Translations under genes and position numbers: made by a program | In this document: one piece after another, positions 1-5,066 of the stretch | Numbering within the stretch: position 1 is the stretch's first letter | How the letters are laid out: every line of letters starts with the position of its first letter | NCBI GenBank assembly: GCA_016934225.1 | Contig: JAFGTH010000029.1 | Span: 1 to 5,066, forward strand | Reading direction: 5' to 3' | Length of the DNA: 5,066 nt | Source of the DNA: Lentisphaerota bacterium | Lineage (GTDB): Bacteria > Verrucomicrobiota > Kiritimatiellia > UBA8416 > JAFGTH01 | Notes under the pieces: model-generated | What the model saw: only the letters and a program-made list of their open reading frames with translations | What the model was told of the DNA's origin: nothing | Database searches by the model: none

Positions 1-162
1 ATCCACGGTCGAACGCGATGACTGAATTTCTTTCGTTGAGCGTACCTGCATCTTAACTGAGCGCGACAGCGCCCGCAGATCTCTGTCAACAACCGATAAT
101 TCTTGTTGAACCTTCTTGAGCTGCTTATTTAAAGCGGTATTTCGTCCTGTAAAGAGGCTCAT
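1..162 (-). CDS. Partial small helical/coiled-coil protein, N-terminal 54 codons
   Basis: A reading frame opens at an ATG on the minus strand (bases 162-160) and stays open through all 54 codons to the left edge, so the C-terminus is missing. The product begins MSLFTGRNTALNKQLKKVQQ and is rich in Lys, Gln, Glu, Arg and Ser with hydrophobic residues at heptad-like spacing (LNKQLKKVQQELSVVDRDLRAL), so it is probably a coiled coil. No signal peptide or membrane segment is visible. It lies 73 bases downstream of the tail-anchored coiled-coil gene on the same strand and is probably the fourth member of that operon, possibly with its own promoter. No clear Shine-Dalgarno sequence precedes the ATG, which weakens the start call. 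I do not recognise the family, and the role is unknown. Confidence 0.55.
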   Translation of the reverse strand, partial: MSLFTGRNTALNKQLKKVQQELSVVDRDLRALSRSVKMQVRSTKEIQSSRSTVD

Positions 163-205
163 GTTTCAAACTGCCATTTGTTTTGAAATTCCGGCATACT
201 GCTGT

Positions 206-211
206 ATTATA
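206..211 (-). promoter_or_regulatory. Possible -10 box (TATAAT) before the left-edge gene
   Basis: The minus strand reads TATAAT, a perfect sigma-70 -10 hexamer, in the 73-base gap between the tail-anchored coiled-coil gene and the left-edge gene. No convincing -35 hexamer sits 16-18 bases upstream (the sequence there is CGAAGG). If used, it would give the left-edge gene a short leader of roughly 35-40 bases, separate from read-through of the upstream genes. The match could be chance in an AT-rich gap. Confidence 0.22.
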
Positions 212-235
212 TTAAGACTCAATACTCGCCTTCGC

Positions 236-928
236 CTACCAAGGCAAAGCGCCTTGAAAAAACATCCATAGTACAAACAGCACCGCAAAAAACAGCATTA
301 TCGGCAAGCTAACCGCAAATCCCATATACAACCACGACCCGAACCCTCTTCTAATATATTGCAGGCCGCTTTCGTCTGTCGAAACTCCGGATCTGTTGAC
401 AGAAACAGTCTTATGCCAACTCGCCGCTTCTATTCTTGCCAGAGCCTTCTTATGCACCTTTCGCGCGTCATCAACAAGCACCAGGGCTTTGTCCAGCTCT
501 ATATTAAAATTCTCATCGGTCCAGGAATCTTCGTTAATGGCATCCAGCTCGGCAAGAGTGTCCTTGAGCCGAGCGGTCATGATGGATAAGAGTTCGGCCA
601 TACGCGTTGCCTGAATTTCCTCTTTCTCTATCTCCGTAATGCTCTGCCGAATCTTTTCTCTCATCTCCTTGCGGCCGTCTTCGTAATTTCTCTGCTTGCG
701 AGCCGTTTCCTCGAGCCGACTCCGCTCCCGCTCCAACATTTCCTGGCGAAGACGCAACTCCTCTATCTCACTTGCGGCATGAGACATCTGACCGACCATT
801 TCCTCTTTTTGTCTGGCCATCTGGCCGACAACTCCATCCGAACGAACTTTTTCACCCTCTTTCTCCTTGGATTTGCCGAACGATCTGCTTGATCGTGCAA
901 GGTCTCCGTCTGAAAAATCGGTAGCCAT
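236..928 (-). CDS. Tail-anchored coiled-coil membrane protein, function unknown
   Basis: This 230-residue protein has three visible parts. Residues 1-35 are polar and Ser/Lys/Glu-rich. Residues 36-130 are strongly charged and helical (for example EIEELRLRQEMLERERSRLE), so a long coiled coil is likely, and a further amphipathic helical stretch covers about 140-170. A single hydrophobic segment at about 199-224 (LPIMLFFAVLFVLWMFF) is followed by only a few residues. With no N-terminal signal, the topology is probably C-tail anchored with the coiled coil in the cytoplasm. The start is well supported: AAAGGAGA lies about 8 bases before the ATG at 928. It is 41 bases downstream of the TPR lipoprotein gene and is likely co-transcribed. 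I recognise no enzymatic motif. A scaffolding or tethering role at the inner membrane is inference from architecture only. Confidence 0.8.
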   Translation of the reverse strand: MATDFSDGDLARSSRSFGKSKEKEGEKVRSDGVVGQMARQKEEMVGQMSHAASEIEELRLRQEMLERERSRLEETARKQRNYEDGRKEMREKIRQSITEIEKEEIQATRMAELLSIMTARLKDTLAELDAINEDSWTDENFNIELDKALVLVDDARKVHKKALARIEAASWHKTVSVNRSGVSTDESGLQYIRRGFGSWLYMGFAVSLPIMLFFAVLFVLWMFFQGALPW

Positions 929-969
929 GACAGAATCTCCTTTCTTGTGCGACAGCGCCGTCCGCCGTT

Positions 970-1533
970 TTAGTCGCTCAGATGTATTGCGGACAGTTTT
1001 CTTCTGAGTTCTTCGTTTTCTTGCTCCAGTAATTCTATGCGCCGCATACTTGCGTCCCTTACGCTTGCCCAGTCAATAGACATATCGCCGGACCCACTTT
1101 CCAACGTTCGCGCCTGCCGATCGCGGTTCGGATGTAAAATTGCGCCGGCAAACAGTTGTTTGGCTATCCGAACCCTGTTCTCTATCATTTCCTTCTTTTC
1201 CGTTTTTGGACGCAATTCCAGATAACGCTCATAATGATATAATGCACGCAAATAGTCTTTACTGTAATCATGAAGCAAAATGGCGAGATCAAGATGCGCA
1301 CGCGCCAGTTTTGGCTGTGCGTTCACGATTTCTTTGTAAATAGCAATGGCGTTGTCAATCTTTCCCTCTTCTTTACGTGCCCGCGCTTCGGCCATAACCG
1401 AATCATTGTTTTCAGCCATATCGGAAGACGCAACACTACGGGAACAACCGCCCGCCATGCAAAATATGATCATACCGGCGCTAAGATGGAAAATAAACGA
1501 TCGCAGATCAGCATATGTACATAGATTACTCAT
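970..1533 (-). CDS. Predicted TPR-containing lipoprotein
   Basis: From the ATG at 1533 the product is 187 residues. An Arg at residue 11 precedes a hydrophobic stretch (about 12-29) ending in MAGGC, so Cys30 is a plausible lipidation site for signal peptidase II; the box is imperfect, with Met at -4 and Ala at -3. Ser at +2 would favour the outer membrane by the E. coli sorting rule. Residues about 47-110 form two tetratricopeptide-like helix pairs (EGKIDNAIAIYKEIVNAQP, then DYLRALYHYERYLELRP), a protein-interaction fold. Residues 160-183 look like a short coiled coil (RRIELLEQENEELRRKL). The frame is open further upstream to a TTG at 1656, but that start would overlap the previous gene by about 130 bases and bury the signal sequence. 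The chosen start overlaps that gene by 8 bases, consistent with translational coupling; no strong Shine-Dalgarno is visible. The partner is unknown, possibly the neighbouring coiled-coil proteins. Confidence 0.78.
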   Translation of the reverse strand: MSNLCTYADLRSFIFHLSAGMIIFCMAGGCSRSVASSDMAENNDSVMAEARARKEEGKIDNAIAIYKEIVNAQPKLARAHLDLAILLHDYSKDYLRALYHYERYLELRPKTEKKEMIENRVRIAKQLFAGAILHPNRDRQARTLESGSGDMSIDWASVRDASMRRIELLEQENEELRRKLSAIHLSD

Positions 1534-2197
1534 AAAACCAACCACGCAATCTGACCGTGCCGTTATTTTCTCCTTTTCGTAGCGCCGTTCTTCTTTTGAT
1601 CTGTGCTTGTCCGTGCCTGCGAACTTTCGAAATGTCTCTAATCTCAGAAGGGGCAATCATTGAAACAACAATATCAAACCATTCTCCCGCCTTGGTCGGC
1701 TCATCAGTTCCAAGGTCAAAAACACCTCTTGCAATCACGCTCAATGAAGATTCCTTAGTCTGCTGCCCAGCTACATTGGCAAGATAATTAAAAGGAACCG
1801 CCCACAGGCGGCCCGCAATCACACTGTCCGATGCCGCAATTAATTCCGATGCCGCCAGCTTATTGACGGCTGATCCGGCAAACGACATGAATTCGGCTGC
1901 ATGCCCCTTGGACACGCGCTCGCTCACGCTGATTTCTATACCAAGCCGGCCCTCAACCGTTTCCTTAAAAAGCACTCGCTCGCACCATGCCTTGCTCGTC
2001 CAGTCGGCTTTGCCGCACGACAACTCAACCGTTCTGAGCGCAATCCGTTCAGCAATCAGAGGACGCGGCCAAATCAATCTAGCCGTGATCAAGTGATCCC
2101 CAACCCCCCTGCGGCCACCAACTTGACTTAAATCAACTTCATCCAGAGTTAGTTCCAATAGTCGTCGTTTATACCGAATTGATCCTTTCGGCGGCAT
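1526..2197 (-). CDS. Hypothetical protein, first gene of the minus-strand operon
   Basis: This 223-residue protein begins MPPKGSIRYKRRLLELTLDE. It has no signal peptide or membrane helix. Residues about 8-92 alternate short hydrophobic and polar strands (LLELTLDEVDL, HLITARLIW, RTVELSCGKADW, RLGIEISVSE), which suggests a beta-sandwich. The pattern of a Trp, an F-x-E stretch and L-x-I-x-V-S is faintly like a C2-type domain, but this is only an impression. The middle (100-145) looks helical and Ala/Ser-rich, followed by more strands (SLSVIARGVF, WFDIVVSMIAP). The C-terminus (192-210) is strongly basic (KVRRHGQAQIKRR). A strong GGGAGGA site 4-5 bases before the ATG fixes the start. It leads the likely operon, and its end overlaps the lipoprotein gene. 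I do not recognise the family. A cytosolic or membrane-peripheral partner of the downstream anchored proteins is inferred only from gene order. Confidence 0.75.
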   Translation of the reverse strand: MPPKGSIRYKRRLLELTLDEVDLSQVGGRRGVGDHLITARLIWPRPLIAERIALRTVELSCGKADWTSKAWCERVLFKETVEGRLGIEISVSERVSKGHAAEFMSFAGSAVNKLAASELIAASDSVIAGRLWAVPFNYLANVAGQQTKESSLSVIARGVFDLGTDEPTKAGEWFDIVVSMIAPSEIRDISKVRRHGQAQIKRRTALRKGENNGTVRLRGWFYE

Positions 2198-2210
2198 AAA
2201 TCCTCCCTTG

Positions 2211-2241
2211 CCAGCGGCAAATACTCATCAATTTGCCCTGG
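2211..2241 (-). promoter_or_regulatory. Bulged inverted repeat in the leader of the minus-strand operon
   Basis: GGCAAAT at 2216-2222 and ATTTGCC at 2231-2237 are perfect 7-base complements around an 8-base loop. The stem continues outward as CCAG (2211-2214) with CTGG (2238-2241) past one bulged C at 2215, giving 11 base pairs. It lies just upstream of the ribosome binding site at 2201-2207 for the gene starting at 2197. A second hairpin, TTGCC (2208-2212) with GGCAA (2216-2220) around AGC, shares bases with the first, so the two are mutually exclusive. It could be a dyad operator, a leader structure controlling translation, or chance. No T-tract follows on the minus strand, so it is not a typical intrinsic terminator. 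Confidence 0.45.
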
Positions 2242-2281
2242 ATACAAATGTTTGCTTAACCTTGCAGAAAAAACACTTGCG

Positions 2282-2287
2282 TGTCAA
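2282..2287 (-). promoter_or_regulatory. Possible -35 box (TTGACA) for the minus-strand operon
   Basis: The minus strand carries a perfect TTGACA hexamer about 85 bases upstream of the first minus-strand gene. A transcript starting about 30 bases downstream would include the inverted repeat at 2211-2241 in its leader. The expected -10 position (2259-2264) reads CAAGGT, a poor match, so the promoter is weakly supported or depends on an activator or another sigma factor. Confidence 0.22.
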
Positions 2288-2307
2288 ATCACAACACTTC
2301 ACTATCC

Positions 2308-2336
2308 TTGCGGTGTCTAATCTGCAATGCAAGAAT
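2308..2336 (+). promoter_or_regulatory. Weak sigma-70-like promoter candidate for the plus-strand group
   Basis: TTGCGG (2308-2313) and AAGAAT (2331-2336) are separated by 17 bases, with partial matches to -35 and -10 consensus. Initiation would fall near 2343, about 12 bases before the Trm112-like start codon. Something must drive the plus-strand genes from this 157-base divergent gap, but this particular pair is only a modest match. Confidence 0.18.
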
Positions 2337-2354
2337 GAAAATATGGAATAAGAA

Positions 2355-2534
2355 ATGAATCGAATATCAAAGGATTTGTTGGCCGTTCTGGCATGCCCTA
2401 AATGCAAATCTCCTGTTATCGAGACCGACAATTCAATCAAATGCACCAACCCGCTTTGCGGACTCGTATATCCAGTGCGTGAAGGCATTCCGATAATGCT
2501 TATCGAAGAAGCAACGCAACCACATGACAAATGA
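2355..2534 (+). CDS. Trm112/YcaR (UPF0434)-like zinc-ribbon protein
   Basis: A 59-residue product, beginning MNRISKDLLAVLACPKCKSP. It has the features of the Trm112p-like family: a CPKC knuckle (Cys14, Cys17), a second cysteine pair (Cys30, Cys35), and the closing signature YPVREGIPIML at 39-49, very close to the Y-P-[IV]-R-[DE]-G-I-P-[IV]-M seen in bacterial YcaR proteins. The length matches the family (about 60 residues). The four cysteines probably hold one zinc. In eukaryotes and archaea Trm112 activates methyltransferases. In bacteria the role is poorly defined, although E. coli ycaR lies among lipid A/KDO genes (lpxK-ycaR-kdsB) and relatives often sit beside glycosyltransferases. The TGA stop overlaps the next gene's ATG (ATGA), so the two are probably translationally coupled. 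A weak GGAA precedes the start by 6 bases. Confidence 0.88.
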   Translation: MNRISKDLLAVLACPKCKSPVIETDNSIKCTNPLCGLVYPVREGIPIMLIEEATQPHDK

Positions 2535-4372
2535 CAGAGAAATCTGACTCTCTTAACGATTCTCCTGATACCATATGGGATTCCGCGCGCCGACAGATCG
2601 GCAACGGTTTGCTCAGCGTTGTAATGCCCGCGTATAACCTCGGGCACACCATCGCCGATAATATTCAGCGCGTCCACGCTTTACTTAATAACCATGTGCC
2701 TTTCGAAATAGTCGTGATAAACGATGGAAGCACCGATCTGACGGCTCTTGAACTCGCCGCTGCAGCAAGCAGAAACCCTTCGCTGCTCATTGTCAATCTT
2801 GCCCACAACATCGGCAAAGGCGGCGCCCTGAAAAGAGGATTCGAGGCATCGCAGGGAAGCCATATCCTCTTTTTGGATGCGGATATGGATCTGCCGCCCG
2901 AACAAATGTCCGGTTTCTTTAAGATCATGGAAGACGAAAATGCAGACGTGGTGATCGGTTCTAAACGTCATCCGGATTCCGTGCTCGAATATCCAATGAT
3001 TCGCAAACTCGCCAGCGCAGTTTACTTTGGTCTTGTGAAATTATTGGTCGGATTGCCGATTCACGATACGCAAACAGGCATCAAGTTGTTCAAACGCTCG
3101 GCATTGGAGTGGGCAATGCCGCGTATGTTGGTTAAGCGTTTCGCATTTGATTTGGAACTACTGGCAATCATCCATGAAAAGAACTTTCGAGTAGCCGAGG
3201 CTCCAGTCACTTTAGAATTCCATGCGCGTTGGGGTTCAATGCGTGTATCCAGCGTTAAACAAGTAATGACGGATACGCTCGGTATCTTTTACCGTTTGCG
3301 GTTGTTGCGCTATTATCAATCAATACCTGACGCAAAGATGCCATCCCCGCCGCCCATGGTATCCGTAATCATTGCATATCCCGCGCCAACTTCATATCTG
3401 GACGAGTGTTTGAAAGGAGTTCAAAGTCAAACTTACAAGAACTACGAAATTATTCTCTTGCCTGACGAAAACTCGAATATGCGTTGGCCCGCCTGCGTAC
3501 GCGAGATTGCAACAGGCAAGTTGCGGCCAGCCGAAAAACGCAATATAGGCCTGAGTCAAGCCCATGGTTCGATCATTGCCTTTCTCGACGACGATGCCTC
3601 GCCTTTAGACGATTGGCTGCAACAGGCATTGGTGCATTTCTCAGACAGTTCCATCGCAGCAGTAGGAGGTCCTGCAACAACTCCGGGCAATGATCCTTAT
3701 ATGGCTCGGCTCGGCGGCCGTGTGCTAATAAATCATCTTGTCAGCGGGAAATACCGGTATAGATACGAGCCGGAGCGCGTAAGAGAAATAGATGATTATC
3801 CAAGCTGTAATTTACTGGTTCGTGCAAGTATCATGAAAGAACTCGACGGTTTTCGCACCGACTACTGGCCCGGCGAAGATACCATTCTGTGCTCAGAGAT
3901 CGTTCACAAATTGCGTTACAGGATTCTCTATGATCCGCGAGTTGTGGTTCATCACCATCGAAGAAAACTGTTTTTACCACATTTAAGACAAATTGGCAGA
4001 TATGCCTTGCACAGGGGACATTTTGCGCGGCGCTTTCCTGCAACATCCAGACGATTGTCGTACTTCATTCCGACATTGCTCGTGTTGGGTCTTATTCTTG
4101 GCGGTGCGGCATCCCTATTCTGCAACCCGTGCCGTATTCTGTATCTATCCGCCGTGGCAATTTACTGCACTGCAACCTTTCTGTCGTGCTTCACCAGAAG
4201 ATTGGACGTCTGGCTTCTGACATGGTTTGGCGTCATGCTGACTCATATCACTTATGGATCCCGGTACCTGGTCGGCCTGCTTTCAACAAAAATACCCGGT
4301 TCAAGGAAACCATTTGACCATGCATCGGAAAATCTTGACTACAACAAGAGTACAGGAGAAAGCAATTATTAA
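2531..4372 (+). CDS. Two-domain family-2 glycosyltransferase with C-terminal membrane helices
   Basis: This 613-residue protein is a fusion of two GT-A fold domains. Domain 1 (about 27-255) opens with LSVVMPAYN, has NDGSTD at 64-69, the NIGKGGALKRGFEAS segment at 93-107, the metal/nucleotide motif DAD at 116-118, and DTQTGIKLFKR at 179-189. This pattern is close to the polyprenyl-phosphate sugar synthases (DPM1/Alg5-like), which move a sugar from a nucleotide donor to a lipid phosphate. A proline-rich linker (263-275) follows. Domain 2 (about 276-505) has VSVIIAYP, QSQTYKNYEIILLPDEN, a DDD metal motif at 353-355, WPGEDT at 446-451 with a likely catalytic-base region, and a conserved tail with HHHRR and LHRGHFARRFPATSRR. 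Three hydrophobic segments at about 511-529, 535-553 and 560-583 anchor it, with the catalytic parts cytoplasmic. Sugar donors and acceptor are unknown. The start is set by the 4-base overlap with the Trm112-like gene. Confidence 0.9.
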   Translation: MTEKSDSLNDSPDTIWDSARRQIGNGLLSVVMPAYNLGHTIADNIQRVHALLNNHVPFEIVVINDGSTDLTALELAAAASRNPSLLIVNLAHNIGKGGALKRGFEASQGSHILFLDADMDLPPEQMSGFFKIMEDENADVVIGSKRHPDSVLEYPMIRKLASAVYFGLVKLLVGLPIHDTQTGIKLFKRSALEWAMPRMLVKRFAFDLELLAIIHEKNFRVAEAPVTLEFHARWGSMRVSSVKQVMTDTLGIFYRLRLLRYYQSIPDAKMPSPPPMVSVIIAYPAPTSYLDECLKGVQSQTYKNYEIILLPDENSNMRWPACVREIATGKLRPAEKRNIGLSQAHGSIIAFLDDDASPLDDWLQQALVHFSDSSIAAVGGPATTPGNDPYMARLGGRVLINHLVSGKYRYRYEPERVREIDDYPSCNLLVRASIMKELDGFRTDYWPGEDTILCSEIVHKLRYRILYDPRVVVHHHRRKLFLPHLRQIGRYALHRGHFARRFPATSRRLSYFIPTLLVLGLILGGAASLFCNPCRILYLSAVAIYCTATFLSCFTRRLDVWLLTWFGVMLTHITYGSRYLVGLLSTKIPGSRKPFDHASENLDYNKSTGESNY

Positions 4373-4427
4373 CGCATTCAACACAATAATTTCCTTGAAT
4401 GATCTCGTTTATCCTTTGCCCCTGCAC

Positions 4428-4448
4428 TTTCAACGCTCAACTTTTAAC
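4428..4448. repeat. Three imperfect heptamers in the gap after the glycosyltransferase
   Basis: TTTCAAC, GCTCAAC and TTTTAAC follow each other without spacing, sharing the pattern NNTYAAC. They lie in the 90-base gap (4373-4462) between the glycosyltransferase and the radical-SAM gene, ending 14 bases before the latter's start. Short heptamer tandem repeats occur in intergenic regions of several bacterial groups, but three degenerate copies may be chance. No terminator was found in this gap. Confidence 0.3.
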
Positions 4449-4462
4449 ATTGGACTTAATCA

Positions 4463-5066
4463 ATGAAAGTAATGGTTGGATATCCGCCGATTGAATCGGA
4501 CAAGGGCGTACCCCTGCTCTCGCAGAATCGCCAATTCCAATGGTTTAACAAACCAACGTATATTTACCCGATGGTACCCGCGTATGCAGCGACCATGGCA
4601 AAACTACACGGACACGAAACAGCTTGGGCGGATGGAATTGCAGAAAATTGGTCGTTCGAACGGTTCGTATCGGAGTACAAATCGTTTGCGCCAGACTTGA
4701 TTCTAATAGAAGCAAAAACCCCAATAATCAAATACTATTGGAACGCCATACGTATACTGAAAAAAACGCGACCAGAATGCCTCATCGCGGTCTGCGGCGA
4801 TCATGTAACCGCACTACCGGAAGAAACGCTTCGGAACAGTTCGGCCGATTACGTGCTCACGGGCGGCGACTACGACTTCTTGCTTATAGATCTTCTCAAG
4901 CATTTGAACAATTCTCGCTCTTCTATCGCAACGTCCGATGTTAGCAGTTCCTTCACATCCCTGCCCGAAAAAAATCAGGGCATCCCCGCCGGTATCTACT
5001 ACCGAGATGGCGACAATATCGCAAGCACCGGACCATTTGAGTTGAATCATAACCTCAACGAATTAC
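4463..5066 (+). CDS. Partial B12-binding radical-SAM family protein, N-terminal domain
   Basis: The frame opens at ATG 4463 and runs open for 201 codons to the right edge. The product begins MKVMVGYPPIESDKGVPLLS and looks like the Rossmann-like cobalamin-binding domain that precedes the radical-SAM barrel in the BchE/HpnP-type superfamily. Signs are the opening strand plus GYPP, IYPMVPAYAATMAKLHGHE (choosing the substrate-side P-x-G-L-like segment), ADGIAE, then PDLILIEAKTP and the late motif VCGDHVTALPEETL at about 114-127, followed by ADYVLTGGDYDFLLIDLL, where relatives usually read G-E-x-E. The DxHxxG cobalamin-ligand motif is not seen, as is usual in this superfamily. The CxxxCxxC cluster motif would lie beyond the edge and cannot be checked. 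Such proteins methylate or rearrange unactivated carbons and are often encoded in glycan or lipid clusters. The start has only a modest GGA 8 bases upstream; ATG 4472 is an alternative. Confidence 0.78.
   Translation, partial: MKVMVGYPPIESDKGVPLLSQNRQFQWFNKPTYIYPMVPAYAATMAKLHGHETAWADGIAENWSFERFVSEYKSFAPDLILIEAKTPIIKYYWNAIRILKKTRPECLIAVCGDHVTALPEETLRNSSADYVLTGGDYDFLLIDLLKHLNNSRSSIATSDVSSSFTSLPEKNQGIPAGIYYRDGDNIASTGPFELNHNLNEL

Noticed and set aside
359..614. Plus-strand open frames across the tail-anchored coiled-coil gene
   Set aside because: They are antisense to a gene with a strong ribosome binding site and clear coiled-coil plus membrane-anchor architecture, and lack supporting signals.
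2309..2335. Short CTTGC/GCAAG inverted repeat in the divergent region
   Set aside because: Only 5 bp with a long spacer; expected by chance in a region of this size.
2228..2677. A 149-codon open frame on the minus strand across the divergent gap
   Set aside because: It lies antisense to the Trm112-like gene and to the start of the glycosyltransferase, both with strong family signatures. It begins with GTG without a ribosome binding site, and its product resembles no protein.
2665..2971. Two overlapping minus-strand open frames inside the glycosyltransferase gene
   Set aside because: Both are antisense to the conserved GT2 core (NDGSTD to DADMD) and have no support of their own; they are shadows of coding bias.
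4375..4401. Inverted repeat CATTCAA/TTGAATG just after the glycosyltransferase stop
   Set aside because: The 7-bp stem is AT-rich with a 13-base loop and no following T-tract, so it is not a credible terminator; it may be chance.
4624..4944. A 106-codon plus-strand frame near the right end
   Set aside because: It runs in another frame inside the radical-SAM gene, whose frame shows the conserved cobalamin-domain motifs; the 106-residue product is Arg-rich and of low plausibility.

Overview
The window appears to be an internal piece of a bacterial chromosome with intermediate base composition. The cell is probably Gram-negative and possibly anaerobic. Clues are a lipoprotein-type signal on an envelope protein, strong AAGGAG/GGAGG-type ribosome binding sites on some genes, and a cobalamin-binding radical-SAM protein beside glycosyltransferases. 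The arrangement is reminiscent of uncultured PVC-like or Omnitrophota-type genomes, but that is an impression; the sequence does not fix the taxon. No rRNA, tRNA, CRISPR array, transposase or phage gene was seen.

Left half (1-2197, minus strand): a compact run of four genes read right to left. First comes a 223-residue protein of unknown function. It overlaps by 8 bases a predicted TPR lipoprotein of about 187 residues. Next is a 230-residue coiled-coil protein with a single C-terminal membrane anchor, then the first 54 codons of a further small helical protein that runs off the left edge. Short gaps, one overlap and common orientation suggest an operon. The set looks like an envelope-associated assembly (one soluble, one lipid-anchored, one tail-anchored component), but no family can be named.

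Middle (2198-2354): a 157-base divergent intergenic region. It holds an 11-bp bulged inverted repeat (2211-2241) just upstream of the minus-strand gene's ribosome binding site, plus a competing 5-bp hairpin sharing the same bases. This is a candidate operator or leader switch.

Right half (2355-5066, plus strand): a glycan-type gene group. A 59-residue Trm112/YcaR-like zinc-ribbon protein overlaps by ATGA a 613-residue protein that fuses two family-2 glycosyltransferase domains and ends in membrane helices. The N-terminal domain resembles polyprenyl-phosphate sugar synthases; the C-terminal domain is a separate membrane-linked GT2 type. After 90 bases comes the N-terminal 201 codons of a probable B12-binding radical-SAM protein, cut by the right edge. 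Together they suggest surface polysaccharide or glycolipid synthesis with a radical tailoring step; this is inferred from context.
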